NCBI GenBank assembly: GCA_036435485.1 | Contig: CM071597.1 | Coordinates: 7,433,881 to 7,497,880 of the forward strand | DNA length: 64,000 bases | DNA from: Saposhnikovia divaricata | Lineage: Eukaryota; Streptophyta; Magnoliopsida; Apiales; Apiaceae | Direction of reading: 5' to 3' | Part shown: piece by piece, positions 54,930 through 64,000 of the stretch | Layout: each line of letters opens with the position of its first letter | Numbering within the stretch: the first letter of the stretch is position 1 | Program-made: the position numbers and the translations under genes | The notes under the pieces: model-generated | The model's database searches: none | The model's input: only the letters and a program-made list of their open reading frames with translations | What the model was told of the DNA's origin: nothing

Positions 54930-55508
54930 TCTAGAGAGGACCTCCTTATATAGAGAATATGAGATAACCATATTTTTTTTCTATTTGTTTTTCAAAAATA
55001 ATTTTTTCCCAAAAAAAAAAAATTTGAAAAAAAAGTTATGACCCTGTCATGTTATCACTGCCACGTCAACAGTGATGACGTGGTACTGCCACGTGTCACT
55101 AACACGTCAGCAGTGACGTTAGCATTGCTGACGTGGCAGTGAAAGTGATAGTGTCACGCCATCACTGCGGACGTTACCGTTGACGTGGCACTGCCACGTC
55201 AGCAATGCTGGTGCCACTACTGACGTGGCATTGCCACATGTCGCTGCCATGTCAGCAGTGCTGACGTCACTACTAACGTGGCAGTGACGTCAGTAGGCAG
55301 ATTATTTTTTTTTTTTAGATAATTTTTGAAAAAAAATAAATGTTTGGTTCTATCACAGAATCATCAAAATGGTCTTTATTTTTTTATAGAACGCAAAAAA
55401 ATGGCCTTTTTTTTTATTGAACCAAAAATTAAAACTTTGATTTTACTATACAATCATATAAAATTAGTAGTTCTCTCATATTCTCCATATAAGGAGGTCC
55501 TCTCTAGA
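54930..55508. mobile_element. Foldback MITE with GC-rich ACGT-motif array
   Basis: Arms 54930-54964 and 55474-55508 are 35-base inverted repeats with one mismatch (TCTAGAGAGGACCTCCTTAT...). Between them, 55040-55300 is a GC-rich array of overlapping TGACGTGGCA, TGCCACGTCA, GTGACGTCAG and CAGCAGTGCTGACG words, in both orientations, with more than ten ACGT cores. ACGT in TGACGTGGC context is the core of plant bZIP (ABRE and G-box-like) binding sites. The ORFs at 55326-55535 are not meaningful. Copy 1 lacks it. The exact target duplication was not resolved. Confidence 0.65.
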
Positions 55509-55513
55509 ATAAT

Positions 55514-56430
55514 GGCCTATATATCTATACTATAATATAAATGCCGAAACATTAAAAGTTTTGGTACATATTTTTTGGTACGTAGTGAATTTACTTATTT
55601 ACCCTTCATTATAAAGAAAAAAATATATGATATCTATACTATTAAACCTCCTAAAATAAATAATAACATAATATAATTAATGGTAAGTAGTCGATTACCT
55701 TTTTTCACATTTACTTTAAATTGAAGATATTACGTTTTATAAACACCTAAAAACATCAACGATATCATATATATTATACTATTATATAAATGCCGAAACA
55801 TTAAAAGTTTTGGTACCTGGTTTTTGGTACGTAGTGAATTTACTTATTTACCCTTCATTATAAAGAAAAAAATATATGATATCTATATTATTAAAACTCC
55901 TAAAATAAATAATAACATAATATAATTAATGGTAAGTAGTCGATTGTCTTTTTTCACATTTACTTTAAATTGAAGATATTACATTTGATAAACACCTAAA
56001 AACATCAATGGTATCATATTTTTCAATCATATCATATCCAGCAATAATTAATATATATGTATTATTATATAAATGTCGAAACATTAAAAGTTTTGGTACC
56101 TGTTTTTTGGTATGTAGTGATTTACTTATTTACCCTTCATTATAAAGACAAAAAAATATATGGTATCTATACTATTAAAACTCCTAAAATAAATAATAAC
56201 ATAATATAATTAATGGTAAGTAGTCGATTGACTTTTTTCACGTTAACTTTAAATTGAAGATATTACATTTTATAAACACCTAAAAACATCAATGGTATCA
56301 TATTTTCGAATCTTATCATATCTAGCAATAATTAATATATAACCAAAAATATCACATCATACATTCTAATCAATAATAAAATAAAATAAAAATCCGTATA
56401 CTACGAATAATGACCATTAGATTTTTAGTA
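55514..56430. repeat. Tandem ~250-300 bp AT-rich units (Helitron-like)
   Basis: Three units begin 'tataaatgycgaaacatt' at about 55538, 55786 and 56069. Each continues with TTTTGGTAC, 'acccttcattataaaga', TAYTATTAAA, CTCCTAAAATAAATAATA and a GTAAGTAGTCGATT end. Copy 1 has fewer units of this exact kind (about 13795), so the array has grown or shrunk since duplication. Non-coding. Confidence 0.7.
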
Positions 56431-56446
56431 AAAAAACAGAATCGTT

Positions 56447-56630
56447 TTTTTTGCTATTTTTGTTAAATATATTTTTTACCAAGTATCCGGGCCAGCTTTC
56501 GCGCACCACGATTAAACCTGGGTGTCCCGCTTATCTCCATGCGCTCAACTGGGATCGAACCTGGGACCTCGGGGTGGTAAGCCCCTAAGGTCCTGGCCTT
56601 AACCAGCTGAGACACCAGTGCGGGACAAAA
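56447..56630 (-). mobile_element. tRNA-derived SINE (184 bp), copy 2 only
   Basis: A 17-base target duplication AAAAAAACAGAATCGTT is at 56430-56446 and 56631-56647; copy 1 has it once, near 14154. On the minus strand the element starts GTCCCGCACTGGTGTCTCAG, has the A-box-like CTCAGCTGGTTAAGG and the B box GGTTCGATCCC (56551-56561), and ends in an A-rich tail (the T run at left). It is polymerase III type. It differs in sequence from the SINE at 25305, so two SINE families are present. Confidence 0.9.
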
Positions 56631-56647
56631 AAAAAAACAGAATCGTT

Positions 56648-57060
56648 AGATCTAATGATTAAATATTTTATATAATTAAATTAATTTACTAAAATTTCAA
56701 GGTTCAAATCCTATTAACGACATATTTATTTTAGAATTTTATAATATAAGTTTTAAAACATGCATATCATTAATTAAATTTAAATTTAATTATTAATATT
56801 AATTTAAATTTAAATATTGTAAATGATTATTATATAAAAATATAATTATGATATAAAATAAAATTTGTTACATTTCAAAAAAAAACCATGCATCGCACGG
56901 GTTATTAGGTAGTTTATTTTAAAAATTTATAATATAAGTTTTTAAACCATGCATATCATTAATTAAATTTATATTAAATTATTAATATTAAAATTAAAGT
57001 AAAATATTGTAAATAATATAAAAATATAAAGTAACATAAAATAAAATTTGTTACATATCA
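56648..57060. repeat. Helitron-like 3' portion, copy 2
   Basis: Colinear with about 14175-14590. It contains the 3'-end-like GCATCGCACGGGTTATTAG at 56892-56910. Non-coding. Confidence 0.5.
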
Positions 57061-57980
57061 AAAAATTTGTCACTATTATTTAGTATTATTTCTTGAACCT
57101 CCAATCTTAATATTTACCTATCTATTTTTGAATTCTGATAAAGGATTTGATTATATTATTTTTTTATTAAAAATATCACTTATCATTTATTGTAGAATAA
57201 ACTACAAAGTAGAAATCACATTATTTCTGACAAATTGAGGCAACTAATAAGAAGCTAACAAGATACTGTACCAAACTTATGACTCTTGTGACAAGTCTAA
57301 GAATATGACAATTTGAAGATAAAATGTCCAAAATATTACTATCCAAGAATATGGTCCTTCCTATCACTTCTAAACACGAGTTTACTATCTAAGAATATGG
57401 CCCAATAAAAAAAAGGAACCCAATCAGATATCGGGTTTCGATGATCCAGCTAATTCGGCCCAGATTAGAGTCGGTTCTTTCGGGTTCGATAACCCATGTG
57501 CAGCCCTACTTGATAGCCGGCCGCATGATCAATTGGATAAGTGCTTGACATTCAACCAAAAACAAAATCGAGGTATATATATCAGGTACTTGCTTCGATT
57601 CGATTCTCATATATTTTTCATCTAATCTTTATATATGTATAAATTTGATTTGATTTCGATGAATTCCCCCACCTGAAATCTTTATTACATTACAAAGTTT
57701 CACTAATTTTTATATGTTGCAATAACTATAATTTAAAGGTCTGTCTTATGATTGTGATGATTGAGAAGTTTGTAATTTCCCCAACTTGATTTTAAAGGTT
57801 AATTTGATGTATAACCACTCTAATCTTAGTCGGATTCACAGATGGCTTCTTGTTTGTTCAATTCTTGATTATTATTATTATTTTGACAATTCTTGATTAT
57901 TATTATTAATGGTTAATTGGTTTAACTTTTATCTTTGCTGGCAGACTACTTAATATCAAATTAGCACTTTTGAAGGTAAA
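57061..57980 (+). promoter_or_regulatory. Upstream region of kelch gene 2
   Basis: Conserved with copy 1 but without the Tourist-like and Mutator-like insertions, so it shows the ancestral upstream region. It keeps the CTTTGCTGGCAG acceptor-like site (AG at 57943-57944) 36 bases before the start codon. Promoter elements cannot be assigned with confidence. Confidence 0.45.
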
Positions 57981-58964
57981 ATGATGAATTCGGTGGAGAA
58001 GGAGAAGATTATTTTGCACGCACTGACCACTGATGCAGAAGGGTCGAGATGTACTGAATTCTACACCATTGATATGCATAAAGGTCAAGTGTCTAAATGC
58101 CCTAATGCTCTATTAGGCTACTCAGGCTTAAGTACCATGGTTTATCTAGGTTCCACCATCTACTTGATGGGGTCTCTGATCAAACCTCACTGCTGCAAAA
58201 GCAGACCACCGGGTTATCTATGTGCCACAAGGGCTCACTTTCACAAGCACATGTCTTATCTTGATCTGGACAAGGACACGTGTGATGGGTGGAAGGAAGC
58301 CCCTTGGCCGAGTGATGATGGTCTTAGCATTAACCCTGTTGTGCTCGAGTTTGGTGGTAAGATATATCTTTTTCAACTCCATGGCCAGTCAAAGGTCGCA
58401 CATGTTTTCGATCCCCTCTCAAACCAGTGGGAGACCTTGCTCCCACCACCTAGTGTGGGCTTTTTCCACCTACAGTATGCTGGGTCTGCCGTAGCTGACC
58501 CTCAGAATAAACGGATCCTCCTCCACTTTGAGACCATCCAATCTATCTTTGCCTACTATCCAGCCAGTAACCGGTGGGAGCTAGTTCTCAAACAGTTCTC
58601 TTGGTCTTCCAAATTTTTCTTTGGTGATGGGGTGTTTTTTGGCTACCTGCCCGAGGATCCAGAGTTTCTCATGGCTTACCATGTTGCCACCAGACAGCGG
58701 CTTAATATTGTATTTACATCTGAGTTTCCCGACCATGTCAGGAGCATTGAGTTTGATGCTCTGCTTCATTTAGGGAGCAACCTTATGTGCTTCGTTGCTT
58801 ACTCCTGTTATGGTTCTCCACCACCCGAGACCCGTGTTTTTCTCGCGAAGTTCAGATTTGAGCTCTCTCCTCAAAATCCTACTGAACTACTCATCACCCC
58901 GCTTCCTGATGAAACCTATACCACGGGTGCCTGTTCATCAATCAAGAGGTTCCTCCCTATCTAG
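57981..58964 (+). CDS. Kelch-repeat (galactose-oxidase-like) protein, copy 2
   Basis: This 327-codon intronless frame is the twin of 17834-18817. By eye the proteins differ at four residues: Arg/His at 33, Val/Ile near 189, Leu/Phe near 219 and Tyr/Cys near 276. There are about two silent changes, so replacement changes are not depleted, as expected for very recent or weakly constrained duplicates. The kelch strands and lack of an F-box are as in copy 1. Unlike copy 1, its upstream region is free of new transposons for about 1.3 kb, so this may be the copy with the native promoter. Substrate or partner unknown. Confidence 0.8.
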   Translation: MMNSVEKEKIILHALTTDAEGSRCTEFYTIDMHKGQVSKCPNALLGYSGLSTMVYLGSTIYLMGSLIKPHCCKSRPPGYLCATRAHFHKHMSYLDLDKDTCDGWKEAPWPSDDGLSINPVVLEFGGKIYLFQLHGQSKVAHVFDPLSNQWETLLPPPSVGFFHLQYAGSAVADPQNKRILLHFETIQSIFAYYPASNRWELVLKQFSWSSKFFFGDGVFFGYLPEDPEFLMAYHVATRQRLNIVFTSEFPDHVRSIEFDALLHLGSNLMCFVAYSCYGSPPPETRVFLAKFRFELSPQNPTELLITPLPDETYTTGACSSIKRFLPI

Positions 58965-59460
58965 GTAATCCTTTTATGAGTTCCAATATTATGGAGTTTA
59001 ATTTGGAAGAGAAATGTATAATATGAAATTGTGTTTTGCAAAAGTTATGTTTTTAGTCGAATGTCCTATTTATATTTACAACTTTACTATGCAACCCGAA
59101 AAGAAATTTAATAAACATTATTCTCCTTTCTTTTTTGATTACCTTCCCTCGCGTGTCTCGCATTCAAGTCTTTCAAAAAGACTTTCTTAATGTGCTTGGG
59201 AAAAACAACAATGTATCACTAACCTCTATGCTAGTTTAAACTGTTCAAAGCTTTGTGCAGCTCAAATTAATTAGTGTATGATGGCTACTTGATGTGTTTT
59301 GAGTTTCATTTCATGTGTTGTGATAACTAATCTCCCTTTTTCCTCTTTTTTATTCATTTGTTGAAATTTTAATATTTGACAATAGAGGAAACTGAGAAGG
59401 TGCTCATAGTTTAAGTGAAAGATATTTTATGACCTTATTTGGTAAAGACATTTGCTGCTA

Positions 59461-59779
59461 CTCCCTTTGTCCCTTTTTACATGCCTCTTATTTGGTCCCC
59501 TTTTATATGTCTCTTATTTCCCGTCCCCTTTTATGTCTCTTTTAAATATTAAATTTTTCCCTTAATACATGTTCATCTATCCTTTTAATGCAAATTTAAG
59601 TGTAATTTCCAAAACTATTCCTATTTTTATTGTTTCTGAGGTTTGACTATTTTGAGACTTAATTGTATTCCCATTTTTCAATATGATAATTAAAAGTACA
59701 TATGGGAAATATGTATTCAACTTTTTTCTTAATCATCAGGATTTTTTCAAAAGAGACATGTAAAAGGGGACAAAGGTAG
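59461..59779. mobile_element. Stowaway-like MITE present in both copies
   Basis: Ends CTCCCTTTGTCCC and GGGGACAAAGGTAG are imperfect inverted repeats, flanked by TA (59459-59460 and 59780-59781). The left end is also present in copy 1 at 19569 and again at 20245, so insertion preceded the block duplication. The right end in copy 1 is degraded (about 20515-20530). Confidence 0.7.
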
Positions 59780-61345
59780 TATCTTTTTTCACAGTCGAGG
59801 AATAGAAAGACTTCCTCTTATTAAAGTGTTATCCCTTGTTATATAACCTTATCACAACACTGTGCAAGTAAAGAGAAAAATAATACCATCTAACACTAAA
59901 ACAAAAGAATGTTATAAAACATCCCTTATTGAAATTATTAACGATAATCTAGTAGAATCACACTATGAATGAATATACTTGGAAGTTAAAAATTATATTT
60001 ATTTGACAAGTATATTATTTAGTTATCGATCAATGAATATCTGTTCATTTAGATAATAAATTATTCTTTTTACGATTGTAATATTTCTAAGTAAAAATGT
60101 ACCAAGAAGGTAAGGTTAAAATTGTTATCATTAAATTAGTTACATTAATTTTCTTTACACTCTATATCACTACAGGAGTAGAATAAGTAAAACTATTTGT
60201 AATACTGTATGTATGGAATACTTGGAAGTCTATAAATATGCATTTTACTTTAACTACAAAATTTTATAGTTCTAAATTTTTAGCTTAATAAAGCATCCAT
60301 AATACTGTGGATCTCCAAGTTACTAAGTAAAGCCATTTATAATATTGTATATGTATGGAATACTTGGAGTCTATAAATATAAATATGCATTTTACATCAA
60401 CTACAAACTTTTTATATTTCTAAAATTTCGGTTTAATAAAGCATCCATACTATCGGGGATCTTCAAGTTAATAACTTCCGATCATTAGTCTAAATCAGAA
60501 TAAATGCTATTATTAATGTATATATGAAAATTGTTGATTCGGTTATGAATATATCTTGTTTAAAATTCATTAAAATATTTACCTATGTTTACATGGGGCC
60601 TTGAGGACTCCATTTTTTTTATTCGTTAATGCATATATCGTGATTATTCATTTGGCCCCTTTTTCCAAGTTGGACCGATAAAAAATATTTATTTGACAAT
60701 GTTATTCATTTATCGAGGTTCCACCTATTTCATACAATTATATGGAACATATATTTTCGGAAAAGCTAGAATTCCAAATTTAACACCTATTTAGTGTGTC
60801 GACATTAAAATTCCTAAGAAATGAGAGCTATTTTGAACAAACATTATTTGGAAACACAAGTTACACAACTATGCATCACTAACCTCTCTAACGGGGCCTA
60901 ATGTTCAAGGCTTTGTGTTGGTCTGTGCAAATGACAGGGATAGAGTACAATTCTTATTATTGTAGATGTGGCTTTTGATCCTCATGTTAGTGCTCTTTGC
61001 TTAAGATGTAATTTCTGATGTATGTGAAGTATGTTTTCATTTGCCTGCGATATGTTGTGGTGCACTTTATTTGTTTGAGCATTTGTGATTATTTAAATTT
61101 GTTCCCGTGCTTGGTGCTATTGACCTAAATGATCATTTTTGATATGCAGCAATTTATGTTTTTGCCAAATATTTGCTTGTTTACTTGTACATAGCTTTGA
61201 GTTTCAAGATGAGGCATAATTTTCATGTCTCAAATTTCCTATAGGTACACCTTGTGAGTTGTGTCCGAATGAGCTTTTATGGAATGGATTATGCTTATAA
61301 ATGAGTGGATTCATATATGAATTGTATAATAATGTAAAAGATATA

Positions 61346-61584
61346 CTCCCTCCATCCTAACCAATTCTTTACCTTTTTCCTGACAATTTCTAGCACGCAT
61401 TTTAAGGTATATTTTAGGATTGTTCCTCAACTTATTTTTAAAATTTTCATTTTTTGTATAAAAATATATACATTGTATTTTTATACAGAAAGGGAAAATT
61501 TAAAAATTAGTTATGGAACTACCCTTAAAATGCGTGCCAGAAACCTCATTCTGAAAGATAAATATCCTATTGGGACTGAGGGAG
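61346..61584. mobile_element. Stowaway MITE (239 bp), copy 2 only
   Basis: Ends CTCCCTCCATCC and GGACTGAGGGAG are inverted, with TA at 61344-61345 and 61585-61586. The corresponding places in copy 1 (about 22078 and 19968) are uninterrupted. An inner inverted pair, GCACGCATTTTAAGG and CCTTAAAATGCGTGCC, gives it a strong foldback structure. Confidence 0.88.
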
Positions 61585-61789
61585 TACTATTAACGCACAG
61601 TTGAATGTTTTGATATATTTATGTCATCGAATTGTAATTTGTGCAGAAATTTGTCACATTCCAGGAACATTTTCATTTTACGTAATTGTTTATGAAAATT
61701 TGACGTGCATGTATATAAGTTTAAATTTGTTTGAGTGCTTTAGCGGTTTTTAACCAATGTGATTTCTAATAAATTGTTGTTTTACAGTT

Positions 61790-62060
61790 AAACATCAGCT
61801 TGTTTCCAGTGGTGGATTCATTTCAAAGACCAGAGGGAAGAAGTGCAGTATGTTGGCTTTGTAAACCAAATGGTGTATGGAATTCATTTTGAATCTTCTT
61901 TATTTATGTTCTTCCAGATTCCAATGTCCTTGTACCAGATTGTTGATGACAATGGAATGTTGAAAGATATTTATGTGCTTATTTGGTATGAATTATGGAG
62001 ATGGATTGTAATGGAAATATATGTGGGGAAAGGATGATAAGTCTTATCATTACTAGTTGT
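61790..62060 (+). other. Conserved block, counterpart of 22283-22560
   Basis: Open for 64 codons from 61843 to 62037 (GFVNQMVYGIHFESSLFMFFQ), whereas copy 1 carries a stop in the same frame. The protein is not recognised. Either copy 2 preserves a small exon or the openness is chance. Confidence 0.35.
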
Positions 62061-62176
62061 TTCATGTTTGGTATTGTCAAGATCATGAATCTATTTAATT
62101 TGTTTTGTACATCCTCTGGTCCATCCACTATATATAATTGCTTTAATATGGTATTTTGATGTCTTTTTTTTTTTTT

Positions 62177-64000
62177 GACAAAAACGTACTTGCTTATCAT
62201 TAATTCAAATCCGTAATCAATACATCATAAATAAAGTTCGGAGCGACATCCATCCACTCCTGAACGCCTGACATAGAATGAGCTTCCCTAGCTAGCTTCT
62301 GGGTAGCCTCATTCGCTAGCTTATGGGCAGCCTCATTCGCGCACACCTATGAATAAACTCAACTAACACATTATCAAAGTGCTTTAGTAAATCGACACAA
62401 TCTGCTACAATGGTATGGAAATACGCATAACCTTTTCTCGCTTTAAGCGCATCCACTACTACCTTTGCATCCATCTCAAATATGCAGCGCCTGAATCCCA
62501 ACCTTTTAGTCCATGATAAGGCCTCTTTCAATCCCACAGCCTCTGCTTTTCTTGGATGAAGTTGAGCCTCAATTTTCTGATTTCGAGCGCATACAAATCC
62601 CCCACTCTCATCCCTAATTATGCCTCCTATTCCAACACTGCCGGATGCTGAAAAAATCGCAACGTCAACATTGATTTTAACCCAACCATTAGGCGGGGCA
62701 CTCCACCTTCTGGCACTTACTCCTATCACTGGCTTTATACTTGGTTTTTCTTGTTGAGCTTTCTTCCATTCATGTAGCATACTGGACGCTGCTGACTGTA
62801 CTCCTACCTCAGAAACACTGATTTTATCCCACACCCATCTGTTTCTACGGTTCCAGAGATGCCAACAAACCATGGCGAACTAGACTAGCTTCTCCCTTGT
62901 ATACATATTAAATACCTGTTGAATTTTATCAAACTTATTTTCATTCTGATCTCCTTGTACCAGCTCCTGCAATCCCATGTTTATCCATACCGACTGTGCA
63001 AATGAACACCTGAATAACACATGCATAGTGTTTTCCTGTCGACACAGGCACCACGAGCACATAGGGCTAATATCAACTCTCTTTGTTACTAACTACACAG
63101 CTGTCGGTACACACGCTCTACATACACGCCACATGAAACTGACAACTTTACTTGGGAGGTCAAGTGCCCACAACTTTCGCCAAAAACCAGCCATTGTCCA
63201 TGTCTGTTCCCCTTGCAACTGCCTATAACAACTCTTCACCGTAAAATCTCCACTGTCATCTAACATCCAAAACCAAGAATCACCCCTTGGCACCTCAGGA
63301 ATATGAATTCTTTTAATCAACTAGACGTCTCTCTCATTCAAGATATCGTTTAACACCTCAATATCCCAACTGTTATTCTGGTCCTCCATCAGATTTTTCA
63401 CCTGCACTTCCTCTAGCTCACTTCTCATAGGTGTTGTTAAGTATCCATTTACCTTACACGGCAACCACGGAACTTTCCAGATATTCGTACTCTGACCATC
63501 CCCTATACGTCGACGACTCCCTTTCTGAACAGCAGCTTGAGCCTCCATAATACTTCTCCACATATAGGATGGGTTCACCCCTAGTTTGGCATGTAGAAAG
63601 TCTGTTTTAGGAAAGTATATCGCCTTCATTAGACTCGTAACTAATGGATTCTCATTATTCAATAATCTCCACCCCTGCTTTGCGAGCATCGCTATGTTGA
63701 ACTTATCCCAACCCACCGTCTTCTTTCGCAGTACATAATCGATCCCAAGCTAACAATCTAATACCCCTTCCATTTCCTCCTCCCCCCACCAGAAAGCATT
63801 CATCTGTCTTTGTATGCAATTGCAAATTTTGTTTGGAACCAAGAATAAATTCATCCAAAAGTTAGGTATCGTTTGTGCTGCCGTTTTCAACAACACTAGT
63901 TTACCTCCCCTTGAAATTGCCTTATGTTTCCATCCTTGTATTTTTGACTGATACGATCCACCAGGAACTTGAATGCATTATTCTTTCTTCTTCCTATCGA
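62177..64000 (-). mobile_element. L1-type LINE, 3' part, extends past window
   Basis: Read on the minus strand. Segments in order: the RT C-terminus (about 64000-63720; GGKLVLLKTA, NAFWW), then 63716-63321 (WDKFNIAMLAKQGWRLL, YMWRSI, RRIGDG), then a zinc-binding RVT region (63320-62880; FWRKLWALDLPSKVVSFMWR, CSWCLCRQENTMHVLFRC), then RNase H (62873-62200; WVKINVDVAIF, GGIIRDESGGF, AEAVGLKEAL, FEMDAKVVVDAL). The T run at 62164-62176 is the poly(A) tail in reverse. Three in-frame TAG codons (63321-63323, 63093-63095, 62880-62882) and a frameshift near 62340 inactivate it. It interrupts block copy 2. Confidence 0.88.

Larger units (their letters stand above)
58965..61790. other. Non-coding tail of kelch gene 2
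   Basis: Colinear with 18818-22280 but without the extra A-B tandem unit of copy 1. It keeps a stretch at about 60790-61150 that copy 1 has lost. No coding sequence. Confidence 0.5.
37734..62163 (+). repeat. Duplicated block, copy 2 (pairs with 10459-22660)
   Basis: It is colinear with copy 1 in the same orientation, beginning at GAGCATAGTGGTTG. Copy-2-only insertions are the MITE at 37773-37980, the SIRE-type element at 41979-54634, the inverted-repeat element at 54930-55508, the SINE at 56447-56630, the Stowaway at 61346-61584 and the LINE from 62177. It keeps about 0.8 kb of gypsy LTR (about 38968-39805) that copy 1 has lost. The kelch ORFs differ by about six bases in 984, while flanks differ mainly by indels. 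Confidence 0.9.

Noticed and set aside
56447..56630. Functional tRNA gene
   Set aside because: A and B boxes are present but there is no cloverleaf-length gene with an anticodon stem. The 17-base target duplication and tail show it is a SINE.

Overview
This window is nuclear DNA from a flowering plant, most likely a eudicot (probably an asterid) with a repeat-rich genome. The evidence is AT-rich intergenic DNA, plant-type introns, a SIRE-type Ty1/copia element, Stowaway and Tourist MITEs, a TRIM, tRNA-derived SINEs, and gene relics that can only be plant (NAC, SWI3D-like and APC2-like). The species cannot be named from sequence alone. No rRNA gene, functional tRNA gene, CRISPR array or prokaryotic operon was seen. 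Only two ordinary genes look intact: twin intronless kelch-type ORFs.

Layout. 1-9457 is the decayed 3' part of a Ty1/copia element: an untranslated leader with internal duplications, a 2.84-kb solo LTR inserted in it, a pol relic, a polypurine tract and a 3' LTR. 9886-11656 is a gypsy-like LTR. From 10459 to about 22660 runs block copy 1. It holds the end of the gypsy LTR, an AT-rich Helitron-like zone, kelch gene 1 and a long non-coding tail. The same block returns from 37734 to 62163 as copy 2 with kelch gene 2. Between the copies, 22.8-37.6 kb is a graveyard: a LINE 3' end split by a Harbinger-type element, a rearranged SWI3D-like pseudogene, a solo copia LTR, NAC gene fragments (one cut by a TRIM), and an APC2 pseudogene missing both ends. 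The window closes in another LINE (62177-64000+, minus strand).

Copy 2 is longer mainly because a 12,656-bp SIRE-type element (41979-54634, minus strand) landed in it. This element has 5-bp target duplications, near-identical LTRs, a PBS, a PPT, gag with two zinc knuckles, pol, and about 4.4 kb of extra coding sequence between pol and the 3' LTR. Its most striking property is a short motif, TATCCGTTGA (reverse TCAACGGATA), scattered in about 40 exact or near copies. They cluster in U3 upstream of the TATA box, before the extra ORF, and inside the variable linkers of gag, pol and the extra ORF. I saw none in the DNA outside the element. The motif contains the AACGG core of plant MYB and mitosis-specific (MSA) sites.

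The two block copies give natural empty sites for each other. At least seven later insertions (SIRE element, SINE, Tourist-like MITE, Mutator-like element, two Stowaway MITEs and a 208-bp MITE) can be delimited to the base, because the other copy shows the unoccupied target. The kelch ORFs differ at only about six bases by eye. All counts and alignments were made by eye, and homology calls come from remembered family features, not from a search.
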